From contig NZ_GL872413.1 of NCBI RefSeq assembly GCF_000192225.1, positions 1,316,738 to 1,380,737 of the forward strand: a stretch of 64,000 nt of DNA. Reading direction: 5' to 3'. Within the stretch, counting starts at the first letter, position 1. Each line of letters starts with the position of its first letter. Under the pieces are notes generated by a model. That model made no database searches and was not told where the DNA came from. It saw only the letters and a program-made list of their open reading frames with translations. Made by a program: the position numbers and the translations under genes. This stretch comes from Capnocytophaga sp. oral taxon 338 str. F0234. GTDB taxonomy: Bacteria > Bacteroidota > Bacteroidia > Flavobacteriales > Flavobacteriaceae. This document shows, one piece after another, positions 43,603-52,006 of this stretch.

Positions 43603-44499
43603 TTAAATATTCTTACATTTAAGACAAATATCTCTATAATCAGGTTCTACATGAATAAGTATAGAAGTGAGAGAAGGAATTCTCTTCTGTAAAGTATCCT
43701 TGAAGGTATGGGCTATATCATGTCCTTCTTTTACTGTAATCTTTCCATTGACAATGATATGGATATCTACACAATAAGACATCCCTGCTTTCCTAATATG
43801 ACATTTTTCCACTGCCATAACTCCTGAAATATCCTTGGCAATCTCCTTAATTCTTAAGGATAGCCCCTCATAAACGTCTTCATCCAAAATTTCACCAAGA
43901 GCTGGACGGAAAATCAGATAAGCATTGAAGAGTATAATCCCAGAGGCGAACAGTGCAGCCCAATCGTCAGCCGTTTCAAAACCTTCTCCAAAGAGTAAGG
44001 AGATACTAATACCTATAAAAGCAGCTACAGAAGTAATGGCATCAGACCGATGATGCCAAGCGTCTGCTTTAAGGGAAGTGCTCCCTGTAAGTTTACTATT
44101 GCTAAGAACTACACGGTAATTGATCTCCTTCCAAAGTATGATGATTCCTAACAATATTAATGTCCATGCCTTAGGACTCTTCTGAGGGGTAAGGATATTT
44201 TGGTATCCTTGATAAGCAATCAGTAGGGCAGAGGCAATCAAAAATCCTACAACAAGGAAAGTAATCAAAGGTTCTATTTTCCCATGTCCATAAGGATGAT
44301 TTTTATCAGCAGGTTTTTCTGCATATTTTAACCCAAAAAATACCAAACTGGAGGAGAAAACATCAGAAACAGACTCTATGCCATCGGCAATTAGGGCATA
44401 GGAGTTCCCCAAGATCCCAGCACTAATCTTGATTCCTGCCAATCCTAAATTTCCAAAAATACTAAAGCAAATCGTTTTATAAGGTGATTTTTTTTCCAT
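43603..44499 (-). CDS. Cation diffusion facilitator transporter (Zn/Fe/Co efflux)
   Basis: 298 aa with six membrane helices; metal site residues in DKNHPYGHGK, IADGIESVSDV and DAWHHRSDA (D/H-rich pairs), then a C-terminal cytoplasmic domain (about 205-298) that ends with a C-x2-C (CLKC). Exports divalent metals by proton antiport; the substrate is not decided. Convergent with menE; box at 44545-44552. Confidence 0.94.
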   Translation of the reverse strand: MEKKSPYKTICFSIFGNLGLAGIKISAGILGNSYALIADGIESVSDVFSSSLVFFGLKYAEKPADKNHPYGHGKIEPLITFLVVGFLIASALLIAYQGYQNILTPQKSPKAWTLILLGIIILWKEINYRVVLSNSKLTGSTSLKADAWHHRSDAITSVAAFIGISISLLFGEGFETADDWAALFASGIILFNAYLIFRPALGEILDEDVYEGLSLRIKEIAKDISGVMAVEKCHIRKAGMSYCVDIHIIVNGKITVKEGHDIAHTFKDTLQKRIPSLTSILIHVEPDYRDICLKCKNI

Positions 44500-44544
44500 G
44501 AGTCATGTACAATCCTTCAAGGAAAGAACGCTATAAATTGAATG

Positions 44545-44552
44545 CAAATATA
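44545..44552 (-). promoter_or_regulatory. -7 box for the CDF transporter gene
   Basis: TATATTTG on the minus strand, 46 bases before the start. Confidence 0.5.
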
Positions 44553-45033
44553 CATAAAAGTTTTCTTTTATTAAATAATTAATTTTAATTATATATAAAT
44601 AATTGGTTCATATATATTTATATATTATAGTGTAATGTTTTACATTCATATTATTTACAATTAATTTACTATATAGAATATGAATATATATGTATATAAT
44701 ATATTGAAATTCATCAATATAGTTAATTTTATGAGCTATAAATATAAACATTTAGTTTATAAATCATATTGTATACACTTAATAATCAATTATATAATTA
44801 GCAAATTATTAATAAAATTCATTTGAAAAATGGTAATATTTTTATTGAATTTGTAAGTTAATAAGTTTCTATGAAACTGTAAGTTTTCTTTTATTTTTGT
44901 TTTACAAAGAAAGGGGGCAAAGGAACAAACGATATCTTAGATATCTAAATCATATATTTTTGGTTTTCTTGGTTATTTAAAGGCAGGAAATTTCAATAGA
45001 TAATATAATAATAAGTAGTAAGGGCATAACAAT

Positions 45034-45069
45034 AAAAAAACTCCAAAAACAGTTAATTGCATTGGAGTC
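45034..45069 (-). terminator. Terminator after terC
   Basis: On the minus strand ACTCCAA...TTGGAGT with a 15-base loop, followed by a run of seven Ts. Confidence 0.75.
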
Positions 45070-45098
45070 TTTAATCTTTCTGAATTAATATTGTGAAG

Positions 45099-45878
45099 TT
45101 AAGATTTTTTTCGCATTCGCATATTTAAGAATTCAGTGGCTAAAGAGAAGGCAATAGCAAAGTATAGATATCCTTTAGGGATGGCACCTACTTCCTTTCC
45201 AAAAATAATAGCATGAGACAGGTGCATACTCTCTGTAATAAGCATAAAACCTATGAGAATGAGGAAGGAGAGTGCTAATATTTGAATGGATGGATTGTGA
45301 TTCACAAAATCTCCTACAGGAACAGCAAAGAGCATCATAATACCTACCGAAATAACTACTGCAATAATCATTATTAAAAGAGCTCCTTCTAAACCATTTG
45401 TCATTCCCACAGCGGTGAGAATACTATCCAAGGAGAAAATGATATCAATCATAAGAATTTGAAAGATAGTTCCCCAAAAAGAAGTTCTTCTTGACTTCTC
45501 AGCCTCATTGGAATCTGTAATGTGTTCTATATGATTTACTTTGGCATGAATCTCTCGGGTCGATTTATACAAAAGAAATAACCCTCCTATAAGTAGAATG
45601 ATGGCTTGCCCATTAAGAGATACTTTAAACCAACTATAGTCTACACGAATCCATGGCTCTTTGAGTTGTATTAATAAGGAGATACAGAACAGCAATACTA
45701 TACGAATAAGCATAGCTAAAAATAATCCAACACGAGTAGCCCTTTTTCTTTGTTGGTCAGGAAGTTTTCCAGTAACAATTGATATAAAAATAATATTGTC
45801 AATTCCTAATACTATTTCTAAGAAAACAAGGGTAAGCAATGCTACTAAGGCATCTAAAGTTAATAAATGTTCTATCAT
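45099..45878 (-). CDS. TerC family integral membrane protein
   Basis: 259 aa, seven or so membrane helices. The TerC motifs FLEIVLGIDNIIFISI and DIIFSLDSILTAVGMT are clear, each with an acidic residue inside the helix, and a cytoplasmic loop (about 110-135) between them. TerC proteins are linked to metal (Mn) export and tellurite resistance; no other ter genes are nearby, so the Mn role is more likely (inference). Ends at its own hairpin. Confidence 0.92.
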   Translation of the reverse strand: MIEHLLTLDALVALLTLVFLEIVLGIDNIIFISIVTGKLPDQQRKRATRVGLFLAMLIRIVLLFCISLLIQLKEPWIRVDYSWFKVSLNGQAIILLIGGLFLLYKSTREIHAKVNHIEHITDSNEAEKSRRTSFWGTIFQILMIDIIFSLDSILTAVGMTNGLEGALLIMIIAVVISVGIMMLFAVPVGDFVNHNPSIQILALSFLILIGFMLITESMHLSHAIIFGKEVGAIPKGYLYFAIAFSLATEFLNMRMRKKS

Positions 45879-45924
45879 AAAAAGTTTACAAATGTAAAAT
45901 TAATAAAGTTCAATAATTAAAGTA

Positions 45925-45932
45925 CAAATATA
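45925..45932 (-). promoter_or_regulatory. -7 box for terC
   Basis: TATATTTG on the minus strand, 47 bases before the start; begins just before the stop codon of the HTH gene. Confidence 0.5.
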
Positions 45933-46358
45933 CTACAAATTTTCAAATATTTCAAAGGATTTGTCAGTATAAAAGAAAATTATTTTCTGGATGCGTTTGG
46001 TTATCTTATCAGGAGTAGATGCTTTAATAATTTCTTTATTTTCACGCTTTTTAGAAGAAATTTCGTCCATATTAGGAAAAGGAATTTCTGTGTTTATAAG
46101 CGTAGTATTCACTAATTTTTCTTTCTTTTCTTCTTTAGGGAAATTTCCATCTCCATAGAGTAGCCAATATAAGTCCACCTCAGGATATTTATCTATAATT
46201 CTAAGTACAAAATCTAGACTAGGTTTGTTTCTTTCTGATAATAGATGAGATATACTTGAACGAGGAACTCCTAAATGATCTGCTAAAGCAGATGCACTTA
46301 ATTCGTTATATTCCATAAGTCTCTGTAAACGAGCGATAAAATCTTGTTGGTTAAACAT
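45933..46358 (-). CDS. XRE-type HTH transcriptional regulator
   Basis: 141 aa. Helix-turn-helix of the Xre/Cro type in residues about 6-62 (ARLQRLMEYNELSASALADHLGVPRSSISHLL), followed by DLYWLLYGDGNFP, a signature of small flavobacterial regulators, then a polar linker and a basic amphipathic tail. Divergent from the M14 carboxypeptidase; the spacer holds a palindrome and repeated TTACAAAAGT boxes that could be its operators. Ligand unknown. Confidence 0.85.
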   Translation of the reverse strand: MFNQQDFIARLQRLMEYNELSASALADHLGVPRSSISHLLSERNKPSLDFVLRIIDKYPEVDLYWLLYGDGNFPKEEKKEKLVNTTLINTEIPFPNMDEISSKKRENKEIIKASTPDKITKRIQKIIFFYTDKSFEIFENL

Positions 46359-46384
46359 AGTCTATAAAGATTAAATTATAATTA

Positions 46385-46392
46385 CAAAAGTA
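46385..46392 (-). promoter_or_regulatory. -7 box for the XRE regulator gene
   Basis: TACTTTTG on the minus strand, 27 bases before the start; part of a TTACAAAAGT-type box. Confidence 0.6.
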
Positions 46393-46432
46393 AAACAATT
46401 ATTTTAAAGATACAAAAATATTTTACAACAAT

Positions 46433-46446
46433 AAACTAATTAGTTT
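46433..46446. promoter_or_regulatory. Perfect palindrome in a divergent promoter, candidate operator
   Basis: AAACTAATTAGTTT, a perfect 14-base palindrome between the two divergent -7 boxes. Followed at once by TTACAAAAGTGAA, which repeats the sequence found at the boxes. Confidence 0.5.
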
Positions 46447-46471
46447 TTACAAAAGTGAATGATATTAATAT

Positions 46472-46479
46472 TACTTTTG
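46472..46479 (+). promoter_or_regulatory. -7 box for the M14 carboxypeptidase gene
   Basis: TACTTTTG, 12 bases before the ATG, giving a very short leader. Confidence 0.6.
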
Positions 46480-46491
46480 TAAAAAAATCAA

Positions 46492-47571
46492 ATGAATTAC
46501 ATTTATACTAAAGATGAGAGAATTACAGGAAAGTATGTTTCCTTCTATCATTTAGAGGAAATCCTTAAGGACTATTCATTTTGGAGAATGTTGGAAGGAA
46601 CTTCTGAAAATGGGCTTCCTATTCCTTTATATAGGATTGGAGAAGGGAATAAACGTATTTTATTATGGTCACAGATGCATGGAAACGAGAGTACTACCAC
46701 TCGTGCCTTAGTGGATATATTAAAGCTGTTCTCGGAACAAGGATATTATTTCTCAGATAGTCAGTTATATATTATTCCTATGCTAAATCCTGATGGAGCT
46801 AATTTATATACAAGAGAGAATTTCAATAAAGTAGATCTTAACAGAGATGCTATAAATCTTTCACAAAAAGAAAGCCAGTTTCTTAAAAGGATTTTTGAAG
46901 AAATAAAGCCTGCTTTCTGTTTTAATTTGCATGATCAACGAACTATTTTTGGAGTAAAGGACAAACCTGCTACTATATCCTTCTTAGCCCCTGCGGTAGA
47001 TGAATCAAGAAGTATAACAATAATACGAAAAAAAGCAATGGAGGTGATTACAAAAATGAATTATAATTTACAAAAGTTAATTTGTAATTGTGTAGGTCGT
47101 TTTGATGATAGTTTTAATCCTAATTGCACAGGAGATCAATTCTCCCTTTTAGGAACTCCTACGATACTTATTGAATCTGGCTTTTATCCTAATGATTACC
47201 TTCGAGAGCAAACCAGAAAATATATTGCTTTATCAATACTAGAAGGACTAAAATACATTAATGATAATAATGTAACAGGGACATTATACCAGGAGTATTT
47301 CCAGATTCCTGAGAATCGAAAGAATTTCTGTGATTACTGTATTATAAATGATAAAAACCTGACACAAAGATTTTATATACAATTGGAGGAAACCCTTCAT
47401 GGGGAGAAAGTTACATTCTCTCCTAAGTTATTAGAAATAGGAAATAAACAGGATTATTATGCTCATCATACTTATATGTTATCAGAAGTATATAATGAAA
47501 ATAATTGCAATATTGATAATATTATTTCTCATATTTTAGCTTATATTGAAGATGAAGTAAAAAAAATATAA
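46492..47571 (+). CDS. M14 family zinc carboxypeptidase-like protein
   Basis: 359 aa. The zinc motif HGNE (HxxE) lies in LLWSQMHGNESTTTRA, with the third ligand in NLHDQR; IIPMLNPDGANLYTR and ILIESGFYPND fit the substrate pocket and the catalytic Glu. No signal peptide, so cytoplasmic, in contrast to digestive M14 enzymes; probably acts on peptides or amidated cell-wall precursors (inference). Divergent from the XRE regulator. Confidence 0.9.
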   Translation: MNYIYTKDERITGKYVSFYHLEEILKDYSFWRMLEGTSENGLPIPLYRIGEGNKRILLWSQMHGNESTTTRALVDILKLFSEQGYYFSDSQLYIIPMLNPDGANLYTRENFNKVDLNRDAINLSQKESQFLKRIFEEIKPAFCFNLHDQRTIFGVKDKPATISFLAPAVDESRSITIIRKKAMEVITKMNYNLQKLICNCVGRFDDSFNPNCTGDQFSLLGTPTILIESGFYPNDYLREQTRKYIALSILEGLKYINDNNVTGTLYQEYFQIPENRKNFCDYCIINDKNLTQRFYIQLEETLHGEKVTFSPKLLEIGNKQDYYAHHTYMLSEVYNENNCNIDNIISHILAYIEDEVKKI

Positions 47572-47611
47572 TTTTTTTGCTATTTTCCCTTTTTTATCCC
47601 CAAAAAAGTTA

Positions 47612-47619
47612 TACCTTTG
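47612..47619 (+). promoter_or_regulatory. -7 box for the Lrp-family gene; decides its start
   Basis: TACCTTTG, 17 bases before the ATG at 47637. It lies inside the longer ORF, which is therefore rejected. Confidence 0.7.
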
Positions 47620-47636
47620 CTCCCAAAATTAAAAGT

Positions 47637-48119
47637 ATGGCTGCACGATTTAAGTTAGATGAGATTGATCATAAAATTCTTGATATGCTTATTGAGAATA
47701 CACGAATGCCTTTCACCGATATAGCCAAAGCTCTGGAAGTATCAGCAGGGACAGTTCATATCCGTGTAAAAAAAATGGAGGAATCAGGCATCATTAAGAG
47801 TTCTACACTTACAGTAGATTATGAAAAGATAGGTTACACCTTTGTAGCTTATGTAGGTATTTTCTTAGAAAAGAACCACCAAACACAATTTGTTATAGAA
47901 CGACTTTCTGAAATTCCTTATATTACTCAAGCAAGTATCATTAGTGGGAAGTATAATATTCTTTGTAAAATACGAGCGAGAGATACTAAACATGCTAAAG
48001 AAATTATTTTCCAGATAGATGATATTCAAGGAGTAAGCAGAACTGAGAGTATGATCTCCATGGAGGAAAGCATCAGTGATAAGAAACGCTTATTACATAC
48101 TGTTTTTAAAGAATTGTAA
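47637..48119 (+). CDS. Lrp/AsnC family transcriptional regulator
   Basis: 160 aa. N-terminal winged HTH (FKLDEIDHKILDMLIENTRM... TVHIRVKKMEESGII) and C-terminal RAM/ligand-binding domain (about 65-150, GYTFVAYVGIFLE and ISGKYNILCKIRARDT). These octameric proteins respond to amino acids; the effector is not known here. A 45-aa membrane-protein ORF follows 10 bases later. Confidence 0.92.
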   Translation: MAARFKLDEIDHKILDMLIENTRMPFTDIAKALEVSAGTVHIRVKKMEESGIIKSSTLTVDYEKIGYTFVAYVGIFLEKNHQTQFVIERLSEIPYITQASIISGKYNILCKIRARDTKHAKEIIFQIDDIQGVSRTESMISMEESISDKKRLLHTVFKEL

Positions 48120-48129
48120 AATAATAAAG

Positions 48130-48267
48130 ATGAATATTTTATATTTTTTCCCATTGTACAATCACACCAATGGAACTATGATGATTCTACTCTTTGCGTT
48201 AGTCTGTCTGATACTCACTTATGCAGTAGTCTCTTTCATTAGCAAAAATCAAAAGAAAAATCGGTAA
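48130..48267 (+). CDS. Small single-helix membrane protein
   Basis: 45 aa: MNILYFFPLYNHTNGTMM then one strong helix (ILLFALVCLILTYAVVSFI) and a basic tail KNQKKNR, the layout of a single-pass membrane peptide with its C-terminus in the cytoplasm. The stop codon lies inside the hairpin of the following terminator. No family recognised; could be a type I toxin-like or a regulatory peptide. The earlier in-frame start at 48076 overlaps the Lrp gene and is rejected. Confidence 0.5.
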   Translation: MNILYFFPLYNHTNGTMMILLFALVCLILTYAVVSFISKNQKKNR

Positions 48268-48286
48268 ACTTCTTACCGATTTTTTT
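48256..48286 (+). terminator. Rho-independent terminator
   Basis: Perfect 12-bp stem AAAAATCGGTAA/TTACCGATTTTT with a 5-base loop and T-run; ends the Lrp unit. Confidence 0.85.
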
Positions 48287-48304
48287 ATGCTTAAATGATT
48301 GGGT

Positions 48305-49543
48305 TTAAAGTTCAAAAACTTGTTTCATAAGGGAGAGGCTCTCTTCCGGTGAAGCACTTTCTTTTAGATGATTGATAAAGCGAGTAGTAATTTTTTGAAT
48401 GATTCTATCACTAATAATTTCTGCCTGTTGTTCATTGAAGTCAGGTATCTTTTTTCGTTGAAAATCTATTTCTCCATTTTTTAGTTCCTCTAAGGAGTGT
48501 TTGAGCGCTTGAATAGTAGGAGCAAATCGCCTATTCTGTAACCATTGGTCAAACTCTTCTTTAATTTCTTCTATAATCTGCTGAGCTTGAGGAATAAATG
48601 CTTTTCTACGTTCCAAAGTATCATCTGTTATCTGAGAGAGGTGGTCCATGTGAATAAGTGTTACTTTATCCATCCTTTGTACCGAATCAGCTACATTTTT
48701 GGGAATGGAGAGGTCTAATATGAGCATTTTTCTATCTTTAGGAAGTATTTCCTCAGTAATTGTAGGTGTTTTACTCCCTGTAGCAACTACTAACACATCT
48801 GTTTGGGCTAATTCACTCTCCAGAAGAGCATAGTCTTTCACTAAAACATTAAATTTCCCTGCGATTTCCTGTGCTTTTTCCTTAGTTCTATTAATAAGAG
48901 TAATGTGTTCGTTATTAGTGTGTTTAATTAAGTTTTCACAAGTATTTCTACCTATTTTTCCAGTACCAAAAAGGAGTATTTTCTTATTGGAAATATCAGT
49001 TACATTTTGTAAGATATATTGTACAGAAGCAAAAGATACAGAAGTAGCTCCACTGGAGAGTTCTGTTTCATTCTTGATTCGCTTACTAGCTTGGATCACG
49101 CTATTAAGCAAACGTTCTAAGAAAGCATTGATAAGATGGTATTGTTTTGCCAGAGAAAAAGATTTCTTCAATTGGCTTATAACTTCAAAATCCCCTAATA
49201 TTTGACTATCTAAGCCTGTTCCTACATTGAATAAGTGATTAACAGCTTCTTTGTTTTTATAGATGTATCCCACTTTTTCAAAATCCTCAAGAGTTGCTTT
49301 GGAATGAGTACATAATTTCTGAATTAATTGAAAGGGATGTTCTGCAAAACCATAGAGTTCTGTACGATTACAGGTAGAAATAATAGCAAGTCCTTCCATT
49401 TTTCCTGCTTGAGCTTCTGCAAGGATACTTTCTTGATGCTCGGTATCCAAACTAAAAAGTCCTCGCATATCTGCATCTGCTTTTTTGTAACTAATTCCAA
49501 TAGTATAAAAATGGGTTTCTTTTTGAATTGTATTTTGAGTCAT
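48305..49543 (-). CDS. hemA: Glutamyl-tRNA reductase
   Basis: First committed step of haem synthesis by the C5 route; reduces Glu-tRNA to glutamate-1-semialdehyde. 412 aa. The catalytic Cys lies in IISTCNRTELYGF, the NADPH-binding motif in ILLFGTGKIGRNTC, and the C-terminal helical dimerisation domain is present. The box at 49568-49575 drives it. Other hem genes are outside the window. Confidence 0.96.
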   Translation of the reverse strand: MTQNTIQKETHFYTIGISYKKADADMRGLFSLDTEHQESILAEAQAGKMEGLAIISTCNRTELYGFAEHPFQLIQKLCTHSKATLEDFEKVGYIYKNKEAVNHLFNVGTGLDSQILGDFEVISQLKKSFSLAKQYHLINAFLERLLNSVIQASKRIKNETELSSGATSVSFASVQYILQNVTDISNKKILLFGTGKIGRNTCENLIKHTNNEHITLINRTKEKAQEIAGKFNVLVKDYALLESELAQTDVLVVATGSKTPTITEEILPKDRKMLILDLSIPKNVADSVQRMDKVTLIHMDHLSQITDDTLERRKAFIPQAQQIIEEIKEEFDQWLQNRRFAPTIQALKHSLEELKNGEIDFQRKKIPDFNEQQAEIISDRIIQKITTRFINHLKESASPEESLSLMKQVFEL

Positions 49544-49567
49544 CTGTTATATCCATAAAAACAAACG

Positions 49568-49575
49568 CAAAAATA
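49568..49575 (-). promoter_or_regulatory. -7 box for hemA
   Basis: TATTTTTG on the minus strand, 25 bases before the start. Confidence 0.55.
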
Positions 49576-49632
49576 AGGTTATATTCTGAAAAAAAATATC
49601 GCTAAAAGTTCTTTTTTTTGCTCTGAAAGTAC

Positions 49633-49640
49633 TATCTTTG
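49633..49640 (+). promoter_or_regulatory. -7 box for the AraC-family gene
   Basis: TATCTTTG, 101 bases before the ATG, divergent from hemA. The leader is long for this genome. Confidence 0.65.
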
Positions 49641-49740
49641 CACTTTAATTTATTAATGATTGTAAGTCAGTATTTTACTATTCTTTATTTATCAAAATAT
49701 AGAAAAAGTCTAAATAAGAAAACGCAAAAAACACCTATCT

Positions 49741-50631
49741 ATGTACACAAAAAATAACGACCAAAGTGCTTCACTTTTTCGAGAAATAGAAGAAGGAATA
49801 TTTGTCCTACGGAAGGAAAATGAAAGTAATGATTCTCAGATGGTTACCCAAGAAATTAAGCAAAACTTTATTCAATTTCATTTCTGTGATAAGGGAGCGG
49901 TAACCTTTGTTTTTCATTCAGGAAATTATTCTATGCTCCTAAAGGAAATGGAAAGTCTTTTATTGTATAATCCTAAGGAAATATTACCCTTACAGGTACG
50001 ATTGGCACCAGGAACCACTCTTTTTTCGATCTTTATCACTATAGGAAGGTTTCATTCGTTATTTTTAGGAGAATCAGGGATAATTGATTTTCTCTCTCCT
50101 ATGCGTCAGCATGAGAAATACTATACCTTGGTAGGAATCTCTCCACAGTTGTTCATCATTTTGCACCAGATACGTACTATGCACTTACCTGCAAGTCTCT
50201 ATTCGCTGTACCTTAGGGCAAAGATATATGAGCTGTTGAGCCTGTATTTTAATAAAGGACAAGAGACTGAGACAGAGGCTTGTCCTTTTCTCTCCAGTGA
50301 GGAGAATGTACAGAAGATTCGACAGGCTAAGGAGCTACTCCTTAGGCACATGACCTCACCACCTTCCTTGCAAGAACTCTCAGAGGAGGTGGGATTGCCC
50401 CTAAAGAAGCTCAAAAGTGGTTTTAAGCAGATCTATGGGGAGTCCGTCTATGGCTTTCTCTTTGATTACAAAATGGAGCTGGCACGTAAATGGCTCACTA
50501 CCGAACAATACAATGTCAATGAACTATCCTTGAAACTCGGCTATAGTATGCCCAGTCATTTTATAGCTGCCTTTAAAAAGAAATTTGGGACTACCCCTAA
50601 GAAATATGTACTTACTAAAAATACACGATGA
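49741..50631 (+). CDS. AraC family transcriptional regulator
   Basis: 296 aa. The C-terminal 100 residues hold the two HTH motifs (LQELSEEVGLPLKKLKSGF and VNELSLKLGYSMPSHFIAAFKKKFGTTP). The N-terminal half is a variable sensor domain without a recognised type. Its stop overlaps the start of the NADAR gene in ATGATGA (4 bases), so translation is coupled. The effector is unknown; it may control this operon (inference). An about 100-base leader precedes it and hemA is divergent. Confidence 0.92.
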   Translation: MYTKNNDQSASLFREIEEGIFVLRKENESNDSQMVTQEIKQNFIQFHFCDKGAVTFVFHSGNYSMLLKEMESLLLYNPKEILPLQVRLAPGTTLFSIFITIGRFHSLFLGESGIIDFLSPMRQHEKYYTLVGISPQLFIILHQIRTMHLPASLYSLYLRAKIYELLSLYFNKGQETETEACPFLSSEENVQKIRQAKELLLRHMTSPPSLQELSEEVGLPLKKLKSGFKQIYGESVYGFLFDYKMELARKWLTTEQYNVNELSLKLGYSMPSHFIAAFKKKFGTTPKKYVLTKNTR

Positions 50632-51482
50632 TGAAACCTAATTTTAAACTTATGCCACCACAGTGGATTGAATACCCTGAATTTACTGAGTTCTCTATGG
50701 GCTGGCGTATGGGGGGTGGTGAGGACTACCGTTATCAGTTTTGGGATTGGTACGAAGCACTTACCTCTGCACAACAACAGGAATATCAACGACTATTTCC
50801 GTATCCTTGCTTTTGGCACTGCAACAATTGGGCTGTAAATGATAAGGATTTGAAAGACAGACATCCTAATGAAGAGGATTATTACTACGAAGGGATTCCT
50901 TTTTGGCAGCCTAAAGGGGCTTATAAATACTCTAAAGCAACGTTTATCAACTCGGCTAAGAAGCTCAAGTTTGTCTTCTTTTGGAAGCCTAATTGCAAGG
51001 TAGTAGATGAATCTTGTTTTTCGCAATGGCAACCTTCATCTTTTTGTATAGATGGAGATGAATATTCTTGTACTGAGCAGTATATGATGGCTGAGAAAGC
51101 ACGTTTGTTTGGTGATAAAGAGGTGGAAGAAGAAATCATGAACACTTCCGATCCTAAGCTAATGAAAGCTTTGGGTAGGAAAGTGCGTAACTTTGACCCT
51201 CAGGTGTGGGACAAAGCCAAATACAGTATCGTACTGAATGGGAATTACTACAAATTCACCCAGAATAAGGAAATGATGGACTTTTTGCTCTCTACAGGCG
51301 ATAAAATATTGGTAGAAGCAAGTCCGATGGATACCATTTGGGGGATAGGCTTGAGCAAAGACAATGAGAAATCACAAAATATAGCTGCGTGGCGTGGTAA
51401 GAATCTGTTGGGATTTGCCCTAATGGAAGTAAGAGACGAGATTAGAAAGGTATATCAGAATGTACATTTGCTAAAAAAATAA
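50628..51482 (+). CDS. NADAR (YbiA-like) family protein
   Basis: 284 aa. The C-terminal 150 residues are the NADAR fold: SCTEQYMMAEKARLFGD, RKVRNFDPQVWDKAKY, and SPMDTIWGIGLSKDNE. Members hydrolyse N-glycosidic bonds of riboflavin intermediates or remove ADP-ribose from guanine in DNA. The N-terminal 110 residues (WYEALTSAQQQEYQRLFPY) are an extra part of unknown role. Coupled to an AraC regulator upstream. Confidence 0.85.
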   Translation: MMKPNFKLMPPQWIEYPEFTEFSMGWRMGGGEDYRYQFWDWYEALTSAQQQEYQRLFPYPCFWHCNNWAVNDKDLKDRHPNEEDYYYEGIPFWQPKGAYKYSKATFINSAKKLKFVFFWKPNCKVVDESCFSQWQPSSFCIDGDEYSCTEQYMMAEKARLFGDKEVEEEIMNTSDPKLMKALGRKVRNFDPQVWDKAKYSIVLNGNYYKFTQNKEMMDFLLSTGDKILVEASPMDTIWGIGLSKDNEKSQNIAAWRGKNLLGFALMEVRDEIRKVYQNVHLLKK

Positions 51483-51489
51483 AAAGTAC

Positions 51490-51497
51490 TATCTTTG
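51490..51497 (+). promoter_or_regulatory. -7 box for the DoxX gene; decides its start
   Basis: TATCTTTG, 24 bases before the ATG at 51522; it overlaps the longer ORF start at 51495. Confidence 0.7.
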
Positions 51498-51521
51498 CAC
51501 CGAATTTTAAATATAACAACA

Positions 51522-51926
51522 ATGAAAAATAAAGATTTAGGTCTGCTTATCATTCGCCTTACTATAGGGCTTTTGATGATTCCTCATGGAATAAACAAAC
51601 TCATTCACGCAGAGGCATTAGGCTATATTGTGTCGCTTTTAGAAGGAAAACATCTGCCGACGTTTATCGCTTATGGTGTTTTCTTAGGAGAAATAGTAGC
51701 TCCTTTATTGGTAGCTATAGGCTATAGAACCCGCTTGGCAGCTTTTGTAATGGTGGGTACGGGTTGCTTTGTACTACTCTTAGCTTATTCAGAAGTGCTT
51801 TTGGAACTTACTCCACACGGAGGCTGGGCTCCTGAACTTCCTGCCTTGTTCCTATTTCCAGCCTTAGCACTGATTTTTACAGGTGGTGGTAAGTATGCCG
51901 TTTCTACTTGTAACAAATGGGACTAA
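51522..51926 (+). CDS. DoxX family membrane protein
   Basis: 134 aa, four membrane helices. N-terminal KDLGLLIIRLTIGLLMIPHGINKLIH is the DoxX signature, and GTGCFVLLLAYSEV and FLFPALALIFTGGGKYAV follow. Members are putative quinone-linked oxidoreductase subunits or thiol-stress proteins; function unknown here. DinB follows after 80 bases. Confidence 0.9.
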   Translation: MKNKDLGLLIIRLTIGLLMIPHGINKLIHAEALGYIVSLLEGKHLPTFIAYGVFLGEIVAPLLVAIGYRTRLAAFVMVGTGCFVLLLAYSEVLLELTPHGGWAPELPALFLFPALALIFTGGGKYAVSTCNKWD

Positions 51927-52006
51927 TCTAATAATTAATGCCAACAATGATTAATACTCTGAACCACTAAATGGAATTACTGATATACAAATAAATACAA
52001 ATAAAC

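Larger units (their letters stand above)
44500..45098. other. 599-base AT-rich intergenic region
   Basis: No ORF or RNA recognised. 44570-44870 is extremely AT-rich with many ATATA runs. A short palindrome TTAGATATCTAA lies near 44937-44948. The only functional elements are the -7 box for the CDF gene at its left and the terC terminator at its right. Confidence 0.7.

Noticed and set aside
44500..45098. AT-rich spacer as replication origin
   Set aside because: No cluster of DnaA-type boxes and no dnaA or gidA nearby.
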